A stretch of 64,000 nt of DNA from DAOMFB01 sp963801475. Lineage in GTDB: Bacteria; Acidobacteriota; Thermoanaerobaculia; UBA5066. Made by a program: the position numbers and the translations under genes. Below, piece by piece: positions 56,363 through 64,000 of the stretch. The stretch's first letter is position 1, and every line of letters begins with the position of its first letter. The stretch lies in assembly GCA_963801475.1 (NCBI GenBank), contig CAWDEX010000001.1:806001-870000 (forward strand), read 5' to 3'. Under the pieces are notes generated by a model. It had not been told where the DNA came from, made no database searches, and worked only from the letters and a program-made list of their open reading frames with translations.

Positions 56363-58099
56363 ATGCCCGTCGCGCCCGCCGCCGACGCCGCCCGGAAGGC
56401 CGCCGGACTGCTTCTCGACGCCTATGGCGCCTACACCGAAGGGTTCGGGGAGATCACCCGGCGGGCCCCGTCCCGGTTCGCGGCCCGCGACTGGCAGGGC
56501 CTCCGCGCCGACGCCCTCGAGCGGCTGGAGCTCTACCGGAGGATCCTCGACCCGGCCGTGGAGGGCCTGACGGCCCTCCTTGGCCCCCGCCTCGCGGACA
56601 AGTCGGTCTGGACGGCGATGAAGGAAGCCTTCGCGGCGGGCGCCCGGGAGCGGGTCGACATCGAGCTGGCGGAGACCTTCTTCAACTCCGCCTCGCGCCG
56701 GATCTTCCACACGGTCGGCGTCGATCCGCGCGTCGAGTTCGTCTCCTCGGAGGTTCCCACGCTCTCCCTCGAGGACGCCCGGCTCCTCGCGGACACCTTC
56801 TCCGGAGCGGCCGGCACGGCGACGGCCCTCTGGCGGATCCTCGAGGCGCATCCGTCCGCCGTCCGGTGGGAGGACGCCTCGCGCGACGCGCGCCTCGCCG
56901 CGGAGAAGCTGAACGCCCACCTCGAGGCCGTCTGGGGGGAGCCCGGCTTCGAGACGGCCGAGGTCCTCCGGCCCGTCTTCTTCCGGAACAAGGGGGCGTA
57001 CATCGTCGGCCGGATCCGGCGCGGGGAGCGCTCGCTCCCGCTGCTGCTCGCCCTGCTGAACCGGGACGGGCGCGTCGTCGTGGACGCCGTCCTGGCCGAC
57101 GAGGACGAGGCGTCGATCGTCTTCAGCTTCACCCGGTCGTACTTCCACGTCGACGTGGAGAACGGCGCGGCGCTCGTCGCCTTCCTGAAGACGATCATGC
57201 CGAGGAAGCCGGTGCCCGAGCTCTACACGGCTCTCGGCTTCAACAAGCACGGGAAGACCGAGCTCTATCGCGACCTCCTCCGCCACATCGCCGCCTCCGA
57301 CGACCCGTTCGTCTTCGCGCCGGGGGAGCCGGGCATGGTGATGATCGTCTTCACGCTCCCGTCCTACGACGTCGTCTTCAAGGTCATCCGCGACAGCTTC
57401 GCGCCGCCGAAGACGACCAGCCGGAAAGAGGTTCTGGAGAAGTACCGCCTCGTTTTCCGGCACGGCCGCGCGGGGCGGCTCGTGGACGTTCAGGAGTTCG
57501 AGCACCTGGAGTTTCCCGTCTCGCGTTTCGACCCCGTCCTCCTCGGTAAGCTCCGGACGGAGGCCGCCGAGACCGTGGAGATCGCCGGCGACAAGGTGGT
57601 CCTCCATCACCTCTTCACCGAGCGGCGCCTGACGCCCCTCAACCTCTATCTGCGGGAGGCCGGGGCGCCGGACGCCCGGCACGCCATCGCCGACCTCGGG
57701 GAGGCGATCCGCGACCTCGCGCGCGTCAACATCTTTCCCGGCGACCTCCTCCTGAAGAACTTCGGCTTGACCCGGCACGGGCGGGTCGTCTTCTACGACT
57801 ACGACGAGATCGCCTTCCTGACCGACGTGAACTTTCGCCAGATGCCGCTGGGGGGCGACGGCGACGGGGAAGGGGACGAGCCCTCGTTCTACGTGGGAGA
57901 GAACGACGTCTTCCCCGAGGAGTTCATGACCTTTCTCGGACTCCGGGGCGACGCCCGGGAGGCCTTCCTCGAACTGAACGGGGACCTCCTGGGCATCCGG
58001 TTCTGGCAGGCGACCCAGCGGCGGATCCGGGAGGGAGAGATGCTGGACCTCTTTTCCTACCCCGCGACGCGACGGCTCCGGACCGGCACCCCCCCCTGA
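56363..58099 (+). CDS. aceK: Isocitrate dehydrogenase kinase/phosphatase
   Basis: 578 residues, the typical AceK length (E. coli about 578). The N-terminal helical regulatory region (RILDPAVEGLTALLGPRLAD) precedes the kinase-like domain with FKVIRDSFAPPKTTSRKEVL and, further on, NIFPGDLLLKNFGLTRHGRV plus VFYDYDEIAFL, matching the catalytic loop and metal-binding Asp of AceK. It reversibly phosphorylates isocitrate dehydrogenase and so sets flux between the TCA cycle and the glyoxylate bypass. Its target gene follows 69 bases later; the aceBA genes it usually accompanies are not in the window. Confidence 0.95.
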   Translation: MPVAPAADAARKAAGLLLDAYGAYTEGFGEITRRAPSRFAARDWQGLRADALERLELYRRILDPAVEGLTALLGPRLADKSVWTAMKEAFAAGARERVDIELAETFFNSASRRIFHTVGVDPRVEFVSSEVPTLSLEDARLLADTFSGAAGTATALWRILEAHPSAVRWEDASRDARLAAEKLNAHLEAVWGEPGFETAEVLRPVFFRNKGAYIVGRIRRGERSLPLLLALLNRDGRVVVDAVLADEDEASIVFSFTRSYFHVDVENGAALVAFLKTIMPRKPVPELYTALGFNKHGKTELYRDLLRHIAASDDPFVFAPGEPGMVMIVFTLPSYDVVFKVIRDSFAPPKTTSRKEVLEKYRLVFRHGRAGRLVDVQEFEHLEFPVSRFDPVLLGKLRTEAAETVEIAGDKVVLHHLFTERRLTPLNLYLREAGAPDARHAIADLGEAIRDLARVNIFPGDLLLKNFGLTRHGRVVFYDYDEIAFLTDVNFRQMPLGGDGDGEGDEPSFYVGENDVFPEEFMTFLGLRGDAREAFLELNGDLLGIRFWQATQRRIREGEMLDLFSYPATRRLRTGTPP

Positions 58100-58168
58100 C
58101 TGATTCAAACGCTTCGTTGTGGCGGGGCGCAAGGACCCCTAAGATCCGGCGCCCGAAGGAGGCTCTCC

Positions 58169-59470
<1,302 letters not shown>

Positions 59471-59497
59471 TCGGGCCCTTTTTTCCGGTATGTTTCT

Positions 59498-59528
59498 CCG
59501 CGGCCGGGTGGTTTCCACCCGGCCGCGG
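59498..59528 (+). terminator. Perfect 14-bp hairpin terminator after icd
   Basis: CCGCGGCCGGGTGG (59498-59511), loop TTT, CCACCCGGCCGCGG (59515-59528). The stem is perfect and sits 28 bases after the icd stop. The following TCGTATTCTT is only modestly T-rich. Confidence 0.85.
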
Positions 59529-59572
59529 TCGTATTCTTGACGCCTCAGACCGTGGGAAGGAGGAGTGTCACC

Positions 59573-60199
59573 GTGACATTGCGAGCCCTGCGCCCCGTTC
59601 TCGCCGCCGTTCTCCCCGTCGTTCTCCTCGCCGCCTGCGCGCGGAAGGAGAAGGCCAGCGAGGGGAAGGAGCTTTCGAAGAACCCGATCGCCGCCCTCGG
59701 CCAGATCAGCGACGCGGCCAAGAAGGCCGCCGACGCCGCCAAGGAGGCGTCGGAGATGAAGCCGGTCGACCCGGTCAGCTTCAACACCCTCCTTCCGCTC
59801 CTGCCGGCCGCGCCGGCGGGCTGGACGGCCGAGGAGCCGAAGGGGGAGACCACCGCGGCCATGGGCTTCAAGATCTCCGAGGTCGAGCGCTCCTACACGA
59901 AGGGCGACGAGCACCTCCACGTCAAGATCGTGGACGGGGCCTACAACTCCTTCATCTACGCCGGGGTGACGATGGCCGCCCAGTTCTCGCGCGAGTCGAC
60001 GGAGGGCTACGAAAAGGGCGTCACGATCGACGGCAATCCGGGCGTCGAGAAGTGGTCCAAGGGGAGCCGGCGGGGAGAGCTGACGGTGGTCGTCGGGAAG
60101 CGCTTCCTCGTCACCGTCGACGCGAGCCCGGTCGAGGCCGACTTCGTCCGGACGGTCTTCGGATTGATCGACCAGGCGAAGCTGGCGTCCCTGAAGTAG
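59573..60199 (+). CDS. Hypothetical lipoprotein
   Basis: 208 residues from GTG 59573, with GGAGG about 9 bases upstream. The signal LRPVLAAVLPVVLLAAC has a lipobox (LAAC) with the cysteine at residue 22, so it is lipid-anchored. An Ala/Lys-rich helical spacer (AAKKAADAAKEASEM) leads to a globular domain (GWTAEEPKGETTAAMGFKIS, VEKWSKGSRRGELTVVVGK) resembling stand-alone transport-associated or DUF-type folds; I do not recognise the family. It follows icd but beyond its terminator. Confidence 0.75.
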   Translation: MTLRALRPVLAAVLPVVLLAACARKEKASEGKELSKNPIAALGQISDAAKKAADAAKEASEMKPVDPVSFNTLLPLLPAAPAGWTAEEPKGETTAAMGFKISEVERSYTKGDEHLHVKIVDGAYNSFIYAGVTMAAQFSRESTEGYEKGVTIDGNPGVEKWSKGSRRGELTVVVGKRFLVTVDASPVEADFVRTVFGLIDQAKLASLK

Positions 60200-60209
60200 C
60201 CCACCCAGG

Positions 60210-60623
60210 GTGCCGGTCCATCACGCCACGCTGACCCTGAGGACGTCGGCGGCGTCCGAGGTTCACGACCTCACGTCGCAGGTGGAGGCCGTCGTGCGCG
60301 AGAGCGGGGCGGCGGACGGCCTGTGCACCGTCTTCACGCCCCACGCGACGGCGGCCGTCACGATCAACGAGAACGACGACCCGAACGTCGGGACGGACCT
60401 CCTCGATGCCCTGTCGCGTCTCGTGAAGGAGCACGACGGCTGGCGGCACGACCGGGTGGACGACAATGCCGCGGCGCACATCAAGGCGGCGATCGTCGGT
60501 CCCTCGGAGACGATCCCCGTCCGTCAGGGACGCCTCGCCCTCGGCACCTGGCAGAACGTCTTCTTCTGCGAGTTCGACGGGCCCCGGGCGACGCGGCGCA
60601 TCCACGTGACGGTGCTCTGGTAA
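60210..60623 (+). CDS. YjbQ/UPF0047 family protein
   Basis: 137 residues starting GTG 60210, 10 bases after the lipoprotein gene. It carries the UPF0047 signature FTPHATAAVTINENDDPNVG and the later WRHDRVDDNAAAHIKAAIVG, QNVFFCEFDGPR. E. coli YjbQ has been reported to have thiamine-phosphate synthase activity; the role here is unproven. Histidines in the signature bind a metal. Confidence 0.9.
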   Translation: MPVHHATLTLRTSAASEVHDLTSQVEAVVRESGAADGLCTVFTPHATAAVTINENDDPNVGTDLLDALSRLVKEHDGWRHDRVDDNAAAHIKAAIVGPSETIPVRQGRLALGTWQNVFFCEFDGPRATRRIHVTVLW

Positions 60624-60648
60624 CCCCGCAAGAGGCGGTGCCGGGGCC

Positions 60649-61089
60649 CTAGCGCCGTTTCTTCTTCGGCGGGTGCCCCGCCTTCCGGAGGATCGCCGCG
60701 GCGGCCTTCGCGTCGGCCTCGGTGCCGAAGCCGAAGACAGCGGAGAACTTCCGCCCCACGACCTGGGCCACCAGGAACGAGAGGTTGATCCCCGCGTCGG
60801 CGACCGCCCGGGCGAAGGCGTGGCCGAGGCCGGGGCGGTCGTCGCCTTCCACGAGGAGCGCCGGGGTCGCCGCTTCCGCAAGCCCTGCCGACCGGGCGGC
60901 CGCCATCACCTTCTTCCCGGCCACGGGCCAGACCTCGACGGCCGCCCGGCCGTCGTGAATCCGGTAGCCCATGACGAGCTTCAGCGAGGCGCCCCCCTTC
61001 GCGAAGGGCTCGAGCGTCTCGGCCCCGACGCCGGGGGCGTCGACGGCCTCGCGTCGCCAGAGGAGGATCTTCCGGATGCTGACGGCCAT
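60649..61089 (-). CDS. ACT-domain-like protein
   Basis: 146 residues with a likely ACT (ligand-binding) fold in the second half: ATPALLVEGDDRPGLGHAFA, VADAGINLSFLVAQVVGRKF, and a Lys/Arg-rich C-terminus (GHPPKKKRR). Such stand-alone ACT proteins bind small metabolites, usually amino acids. It follows the YbaK-like gene by 3 bases, so they are one operon. Convergent with the YjbQ gene. Confidence 0.7.
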   Translation of the reverse strand: MAVSIRKILLWRREAVDAPGVGAETLEPFAKGGASLKLVMGYRIHDGRAAVEVWPVAGKKVMAAARSAGLAEAATPALLVEGDDRPGLGHAFARAVADAGINLSFLVAQVVGRKFSAVFGFGTEADAKAAAAILRKAGHPPKKKRR

Positions 61090-61092
61090 GGC

Positions 61093-61566
61093 TCAGACGC
61101 TCCTTTCCGTGAAAGCGGCGAAGATCGGCTTCACCAGCTCGACGAACTCGTCGAAGGCCATCTTCACGGTTTCGGTGTGGCTTCCCGCGTTGAAGACGAT
61201 CTCACGGTCCTTTTTCAGCGACTCGTCCACCACGACCGGAATCCGGTAGAGGTTGCCGAAGGGGGGCATCGCGCCGACCTCGCACTCCGGGAAGATCCCC
61301 TCGAACTCGGCCTCGGTGGCGAGCCGGATCTTCTTCGCCCCGAGGGACTTCTTGAGGAGGACGAGGTCGGCCCGGCGGGTCGCCGGCATGACCGCCATGT
61401 AGAGCTTCCCGTCGGCCTGGACGATGACCGTCTTGGCCACCTCCTGGCCGGGGACGTGGATTGAGGCGGCGATCTCCTGCGCCGTGTAGGCCCGGGCGTG
61501 CGGGATGGTGACGAACGGGACGTGCTGCTGCTCGAGGAAGTGGGCGAGCCGCTCGGAGACGGACAT
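61093..61566 (-). CDS. YbaK/ProX-type aminoacyl-tRNA deacylase
   Basis: 157 residues of the YbaK/INS domain: FLEQQHVPFVTIPHARAYTA, VAKTVIVQADGKLYMAVMPA with the catalytic-type lysine, and EVGAMPPFGNLYRIPVVVD. It would hydrolyse mischarged aminoacyl-tRNA as a trans-editing factor. AGGAGG lies 5-6 bases before ATG 61564-61566. Operon with the ACT-domain gene downstream. Confidence 0.9.
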   Translation of the reverse strand: MSVSERLAHFLEQQHVPFVTIPHARAYTAQEIAASIHVPGQEVAKTVIVQADGKLYMAVMPATRRADLVLLKKSLGAKKIRLATEAEFEGIFPECEVGAMPPFGNLYRIPVVVDESLKKDREIVFNAGSHTETVKMAFDEFVELVKPIFAAFTERSV

Positions 61567-61627
61567 AGGTCCTCCTGCCGGGGCGCCCGTCCGGAGGCGA
61601 CGAACCGGAACGTTCGTAAGTCACCTG

Positions 61628-61645
61628 GGCCGCCGGCCGGCGGCC
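61628..61645 (-). terminator. Palindromic GC hairpin downstream of kdpD
   Basis: GGCCGCC-GGCC-GGCGGCC is fully self-complementary (7-bp arms, 4-base loop) and lies about 60 bases beyond the kdpD stop, before the YbaK-like gene. It probably ends the kdp transcript; no T-tract is seen. Confidence 0.5.
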
Positions 61646-61704
61646 GTCCCCGAGGAAAAGCTAGGAACCGGCGGCCGGGAAATCAAGGGGTGGGGGCGGT
61701 CCGG

Positions 61705-62856
61705 TCAGCCCGCCCCCTCGGGGTTCAGGTCGGCAACGAGCACGTCGATCCCCTCGGCCCCCTCGAGAACCCGATGGACGATCCCCGGGGTGACCCGGCC
61801 GAGGAGTCCCGTCCGCCCGGGTCGCCCCAGCACGAGAGTCTTCACCTTCTCGGACCGGACGAACTCCAGGATTGCCCCTGCCACGTCCTCGGATTCGCGA
61901 TAGACGACCGTCGCCCCGAGCGCCATCGCGAGATTGATGTTCTCGACGAGGGCCCGGTGCTGCTCGGCCGAGAGGTGTTCGGGCATGTCCCGCTTCCTCC
62001 GGACGTAGAGCGCGTACCAGCGGGTGTTCATCCTTCCGGCGAGTTTCGAGCCCCGGAGGATCAGGGCCTTCGCGGCGGCCGGGTCGAGGGGGAGGGCGAC
62101 GGCGACGCGGATTCCGGCCGGCGCCGGGGTCGTACCGCTCGTTTCCGTCCGCTCTCCCTCGACCTTCTCGGCGGTCTCGCGCAGGGCGAGCTCCCGGAGG
62201 GAGCGGAGATTCTCTTCGCGGAAGAAGTTCTCGAGAGCGGTCGCCGCCTGCGCGGGCGGATAGATCTTTCCCTGCTTCAGTCGGTCGCGAAGCTCCGAGA
62301 CCGGAAGGTCCACGTTGACGACCGCGTCGGCTTCCCGGACGACGCGGTCCGGAACCCGCTCCCTGATCTCCAGCCCGGTGGCCGACTTCACGACGTCCTG
62401 GACCCCCTCGAGGTGCTGGACGTTGACGGTCGTCAGGACGGAGATACCGGCCTCGAGAATCTGCTCGACGTCCTGCCAGCGCTTCTCATTCCGCCCCCCG
62501 GGCGCGTTCGTGTGCGGCAGCTCGTCCACGAGCGCCACTTCGGGCTTCCGCGCCAGGAGGGCGTCCAGATCCATCTCTTCGAGGACCGTGCCCTTGTAGT
62601 CGGTCTTCCGCCGCGGCACGACCTCGAGTTCGCCGATCCGCTCGGCCGTTTCCTGCCGCCCGTGCGTCTCGATGAAGCCGATGACGACGTCGATCCCCCG
62701 GGCGCGCATGGCATGCGCGTCGTCGAGCATCTTGTACGTCTTCCCGACCCCGGCCGCCTGGCCGAGGTAGACCTTGAGACGCCCCCGCTTCTCCTCCCGG
62801 ACGATGAGTCGGAGAAAGGCCTCCGGGTCGGGGCGCTCGGGAGGTCTTCTTTTCAC
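61705..62856 (-). CDS. kdpD: Truncated KdpD: KdpD-N and USP domains, no kinase
   Basis: 383 residues. KdpD N-terminal domain with Walker-type GQAAGVGKTYKML (about 32-44) and LVDELPHTNAPGGRNEKRW, then a universal-stress-protein fold (IRVAVALPLDPAAAKALILR, ending VLVADLNPEG). The four-helix sensor membrane region, GAF and histidine kinase domains of full KdpD (about 890 residues) are absent. Such short forms are known, and their N-domain binds c-di-AMP in some Gram-positives. It lies 7 bases after kdpC, within the kdp operon; no KdpE is in the window. Confidence 0.92.
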   Translation of the reverse strand: MKRRPPERPDPEAFLRLIVREEKRGRLKVYLGQAAGVGKTYKMLDDAHAMRARGIDVVIGFIETHGRQETAERIGELEVVPRRKTDYKGTVLEEMDLDALLARKPEVALVDELPHTNAPGGRNEKRWQDVEQILEAGISVLTTVNVQHLEGVQDVVKSATGLEIRERVPDRVVREADAVVNVDLPVSELRDRLKQGKIYPPAQAATALENFFREENLRSLRELALRETAEKVEGERTETSGTTPAPAGIRVAVALPLDPAAAKALILRGSKLAGRMNTRWYALYVRRKRDMPEHLSAEQHRALVENINLAMALGATVVYRESEDVAGAILEFVRSEKVKTLVLGRPGRTGLLGRVTPGIVHRVLEGAEGIDVLVADLNPEGAG

Positions 62857-62863
62857 CCGACCA

Positions 62864-63460
62864 TTATCGGGCGGGCTGGCCGCCCGCCTCGAGGCGTCCC
62901 TGGAGGTCGACGTTCAGGAGGAGGACGTTGACGCGGCCCCCGCCGAAGACGCCGAGGAACCGGCCTTCGGTCCGGGCGGCGACCAGGGCCTCGAGCTCGG
63001 CGGCCGGGAGGCCGGTCTCCTTCGAGATCCGGGCGACCTGCCACCTCGCGAACTCGGGGGAGATGTGGGGGTCGAGGCCAGAGGCGGAGGAGGTGACGGC
63101 ATCGGCGGGAACCGCCCCCCCCGCGTCCGGATTCTCGGCGCGCCGCGCCGCGACCGCTTCCCGGACGGCTTCGGCGAGTCGCTTCGAAGTCGGGCCGAGA
63201 TTCGTTCCTCCCGACGCCGTCGCGTCATAGCCGTTGTCGCCCGCCGCGGAAGGGCGACCGTGAAATCGCCGGGGGCTCGCGAAGCTCTGCCCGATCAGCG
63301 AAGAGCCGAACGCCCTTCCCCCCTTCTCGAGGAAGCTTCCGTCGGCTTGCCCTCGAAACGCGATGCGTCCCACGACCCAGACGACGGCCGGATAGGCGAA
63401 TCCCAGGAGAAGCGTCAGGACGAGGTAGACCCGGATCGAGCGGAGGAGGTGTTCCTTCAT
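62864..63460 (-). CDS. kdpC: Potassium-transporting ATPase subunit KdpC
   Basis: 198 residues: single N-terminal membrane helix (RVYLVLTLLLGFAYPAVVWV), family motif SSLIGQSFASPRRFHGRPSA (with AGDNGYDATASGGTNLGPTS) and ASGLDPHISPEFARWQVARI. KdpC stabilises the KdpFABC complex and assists ATP or K+ handling. Length is normal. Starts 8 bases after kdpB ends. Confidence 0.95.
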   Translation of the reverse strand: MKEHLLRSIRVYLVLTLLLGFAYPAVVWVVGRIAFRGQADGSFLEKGGRAFGSSLIGQSFASPRRFHGRPSAAGDNGYDATASGGTNLGPTSKRLAEAVREAVAARRAENPDAGGAVPADAVTSSASGLDPHISPEFARWQVARISKETGLPAAELEALVAARTEGRFLGVFGGGRVNVLLLNVDLQGRLEAGGQPAR

Positions 63461-63468
63461 GGCGGCTC

Positions 63469-64000
63469 TCAGACGAGGTGAATCGCGACGAGGATCATGT
63501 CGATCAGCTTGATGCCGGCGAACGGGACGAGGATGCCGCCCGCACCGTAGAGGAGGAGGTTCCGACGGAGGATCCGGCCCGCGCCGAGCGGACGGTACCG
63601 GACGCCCCGCAGGGCCAGCGGAATGAGCGCGACGATGATGAGGGCGTTGAAGATGACGGCCGAGAGGATCGCGCTCTCGGGGGTCGCGAGGCGCATGACG
63701 TTGAGCGCCTGGAGCGCGGGATACGTGCCGAGGAACATGGCGGGCAGGATGGCGAAATATTTCGCGACGTCGTTCGCGATGGAGAACGTCGTGAGGGCGC
63801 CGCGTGTCATGAGGAGCTGCTTTCCGATCTCGACGACCTCGATCAGCTTCGTCGGGTTCGAGTCGAGGTCGACGATGTTGCCGGCCTCCTTGGCCGCCTG
63901 CGTCCCGGTGTTCATGGCCATGCCGACGTCCGCCTGTGCGAGGGCGGGGGCGTCGTTCGTCCCGTCGCCGGTCATCGCGACGAGGTTCCCCTTGGCTTGC
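63469..64000 (-). CDS. kdpB: Potassium-transporting P-type ATPase subunit KdpB (3' end, cut by window)
   Basis: The C-terminal 176 or so residues are visible, beginning QAKGNLVAMTGDGTNDAPAL at the window edge: the P-type ATPase hinge motif TGDGTNDAPAL followed by QADVGMAMNTGTQAAKEAGN and the last membrane helices. KdpB hydrolyses ATP to drive high-affinity K+ uptake. The first internal Met at 63975 is not the start; the gene continues beyond 64000. Confidence 0.95.
   Translation of the reverse strand, partial: QAKGNLVAMTGDGTNDAPALAQADVGMAMNTGTQAAKEAGNIVDLDSNPTKLIEVVEIGKQLLMTRGALTTFSIANDVAKYFAILPAMFLGTYPALQALNVMRLATPESAILSAVIFNALIIVALIPLALRGVRYRPLGAGRILRRNLLLYGAGGILVPFAGIKLIDMILVAIHLV

Overview
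The window is dense, GC-rich bacterial chromosome (roughly two-thirds G+C by eye), almost fully coding, with no rRNA, tRNA, CRISPR array or prophage that I can see. The gene content suggests a Gram-negative, respiring, menaquinone-type organism, most likely an Acidobacteriota lineage near Thermoanaerobaculia/Holophagae. That placement is an inference from style: large Ser/Thr kinases carrying WD40-like or TPR tails, an Oar-type TonB-dependent receptor, System I cytochrome c maturation with a cysteine-type CcmE, and a multiheme cytochrome bc operon. No marker gene in the window fixes it.

Layout. 1-4952 (minus): respiratory operon of Rieske protein, a single-chain cytochrome b plus nonaheme cytochrome c fusion, a tetraheme cytochrome, a four-cluster ferredoxin subunit and NrfD (cut by the edge). 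5047-11977 (minus): ArsR regulator with its own leaderless promoter, then an RND efflux operon (TolC, adaptor, pump, a DUF2892 protein, a PII-like protein and an FmdB zinc ribbon) behind a strong promoter with a palindromic operator. 12051-13855: acyltransferase and a RAYT transposase element with 27-bp inverted ends. 13861-20049 (minus): UDP-sugar genes (ugd, uxs, a degenerate epimerase) followed upstream by mlaDFE lipid transport. 20099-24798 (mostly plus): PlsC, Mrp, SRPBCC protein, dodecin, and a PAS/SpoIIE protein whose phosphatase domain lacks its middle. 24825-27440: Ski2-like helicase. 27576-33406: TonB-type receptor and a kinase. 33522-36308: small Cys protein, OsmC, gamma-glutamyltransferase. 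36347-41336 (minus): ccmABCDEF. 41382-43628: DUF374 acyltransferase, threonine dehydratase-like enzyme, beta-barrel protein. 43720-51105: two further kinases interleaved with two toxin-antitoxin-like pairs. 51191-56316: CBS protein, small proteins, glycogen debranching enzyme, GntR and SPFH protein. 56363-59470: aceK and icd. 59573-61566: small housekeeping proteins. 61705-64000 (minus): kdpB(partial)-kdpC-truncated kdpD.

How parts fit together. The ccm genes supply heme attachment for the at least thirteen CxxCH motifs of the first operon. AceK sits directly before its substrate enzyme Icd, whose phosphorylatable serine is conserved. mlaDFE, several acyltransferases and the nucleotide-sugar genes form an envelope-building block.

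The most unusual signals are: the cytochrome b/nonaheme fusion; a near-identical 5'UTR shared by a TonB receptor and a kinase 20 kb away; decayed copies of a kinase 5' end (the receptor's N-terminus, and 50325-50391); a set of promoters placed so close to start codons that leaderless mRNAs are implied; and the gutted SpoIIE domain. No intergenic stretch exceeds 300 bases; the longest are 22933-23208 (holds an mrp 3' remnant) and 27441-27681 (holds the shared leader).
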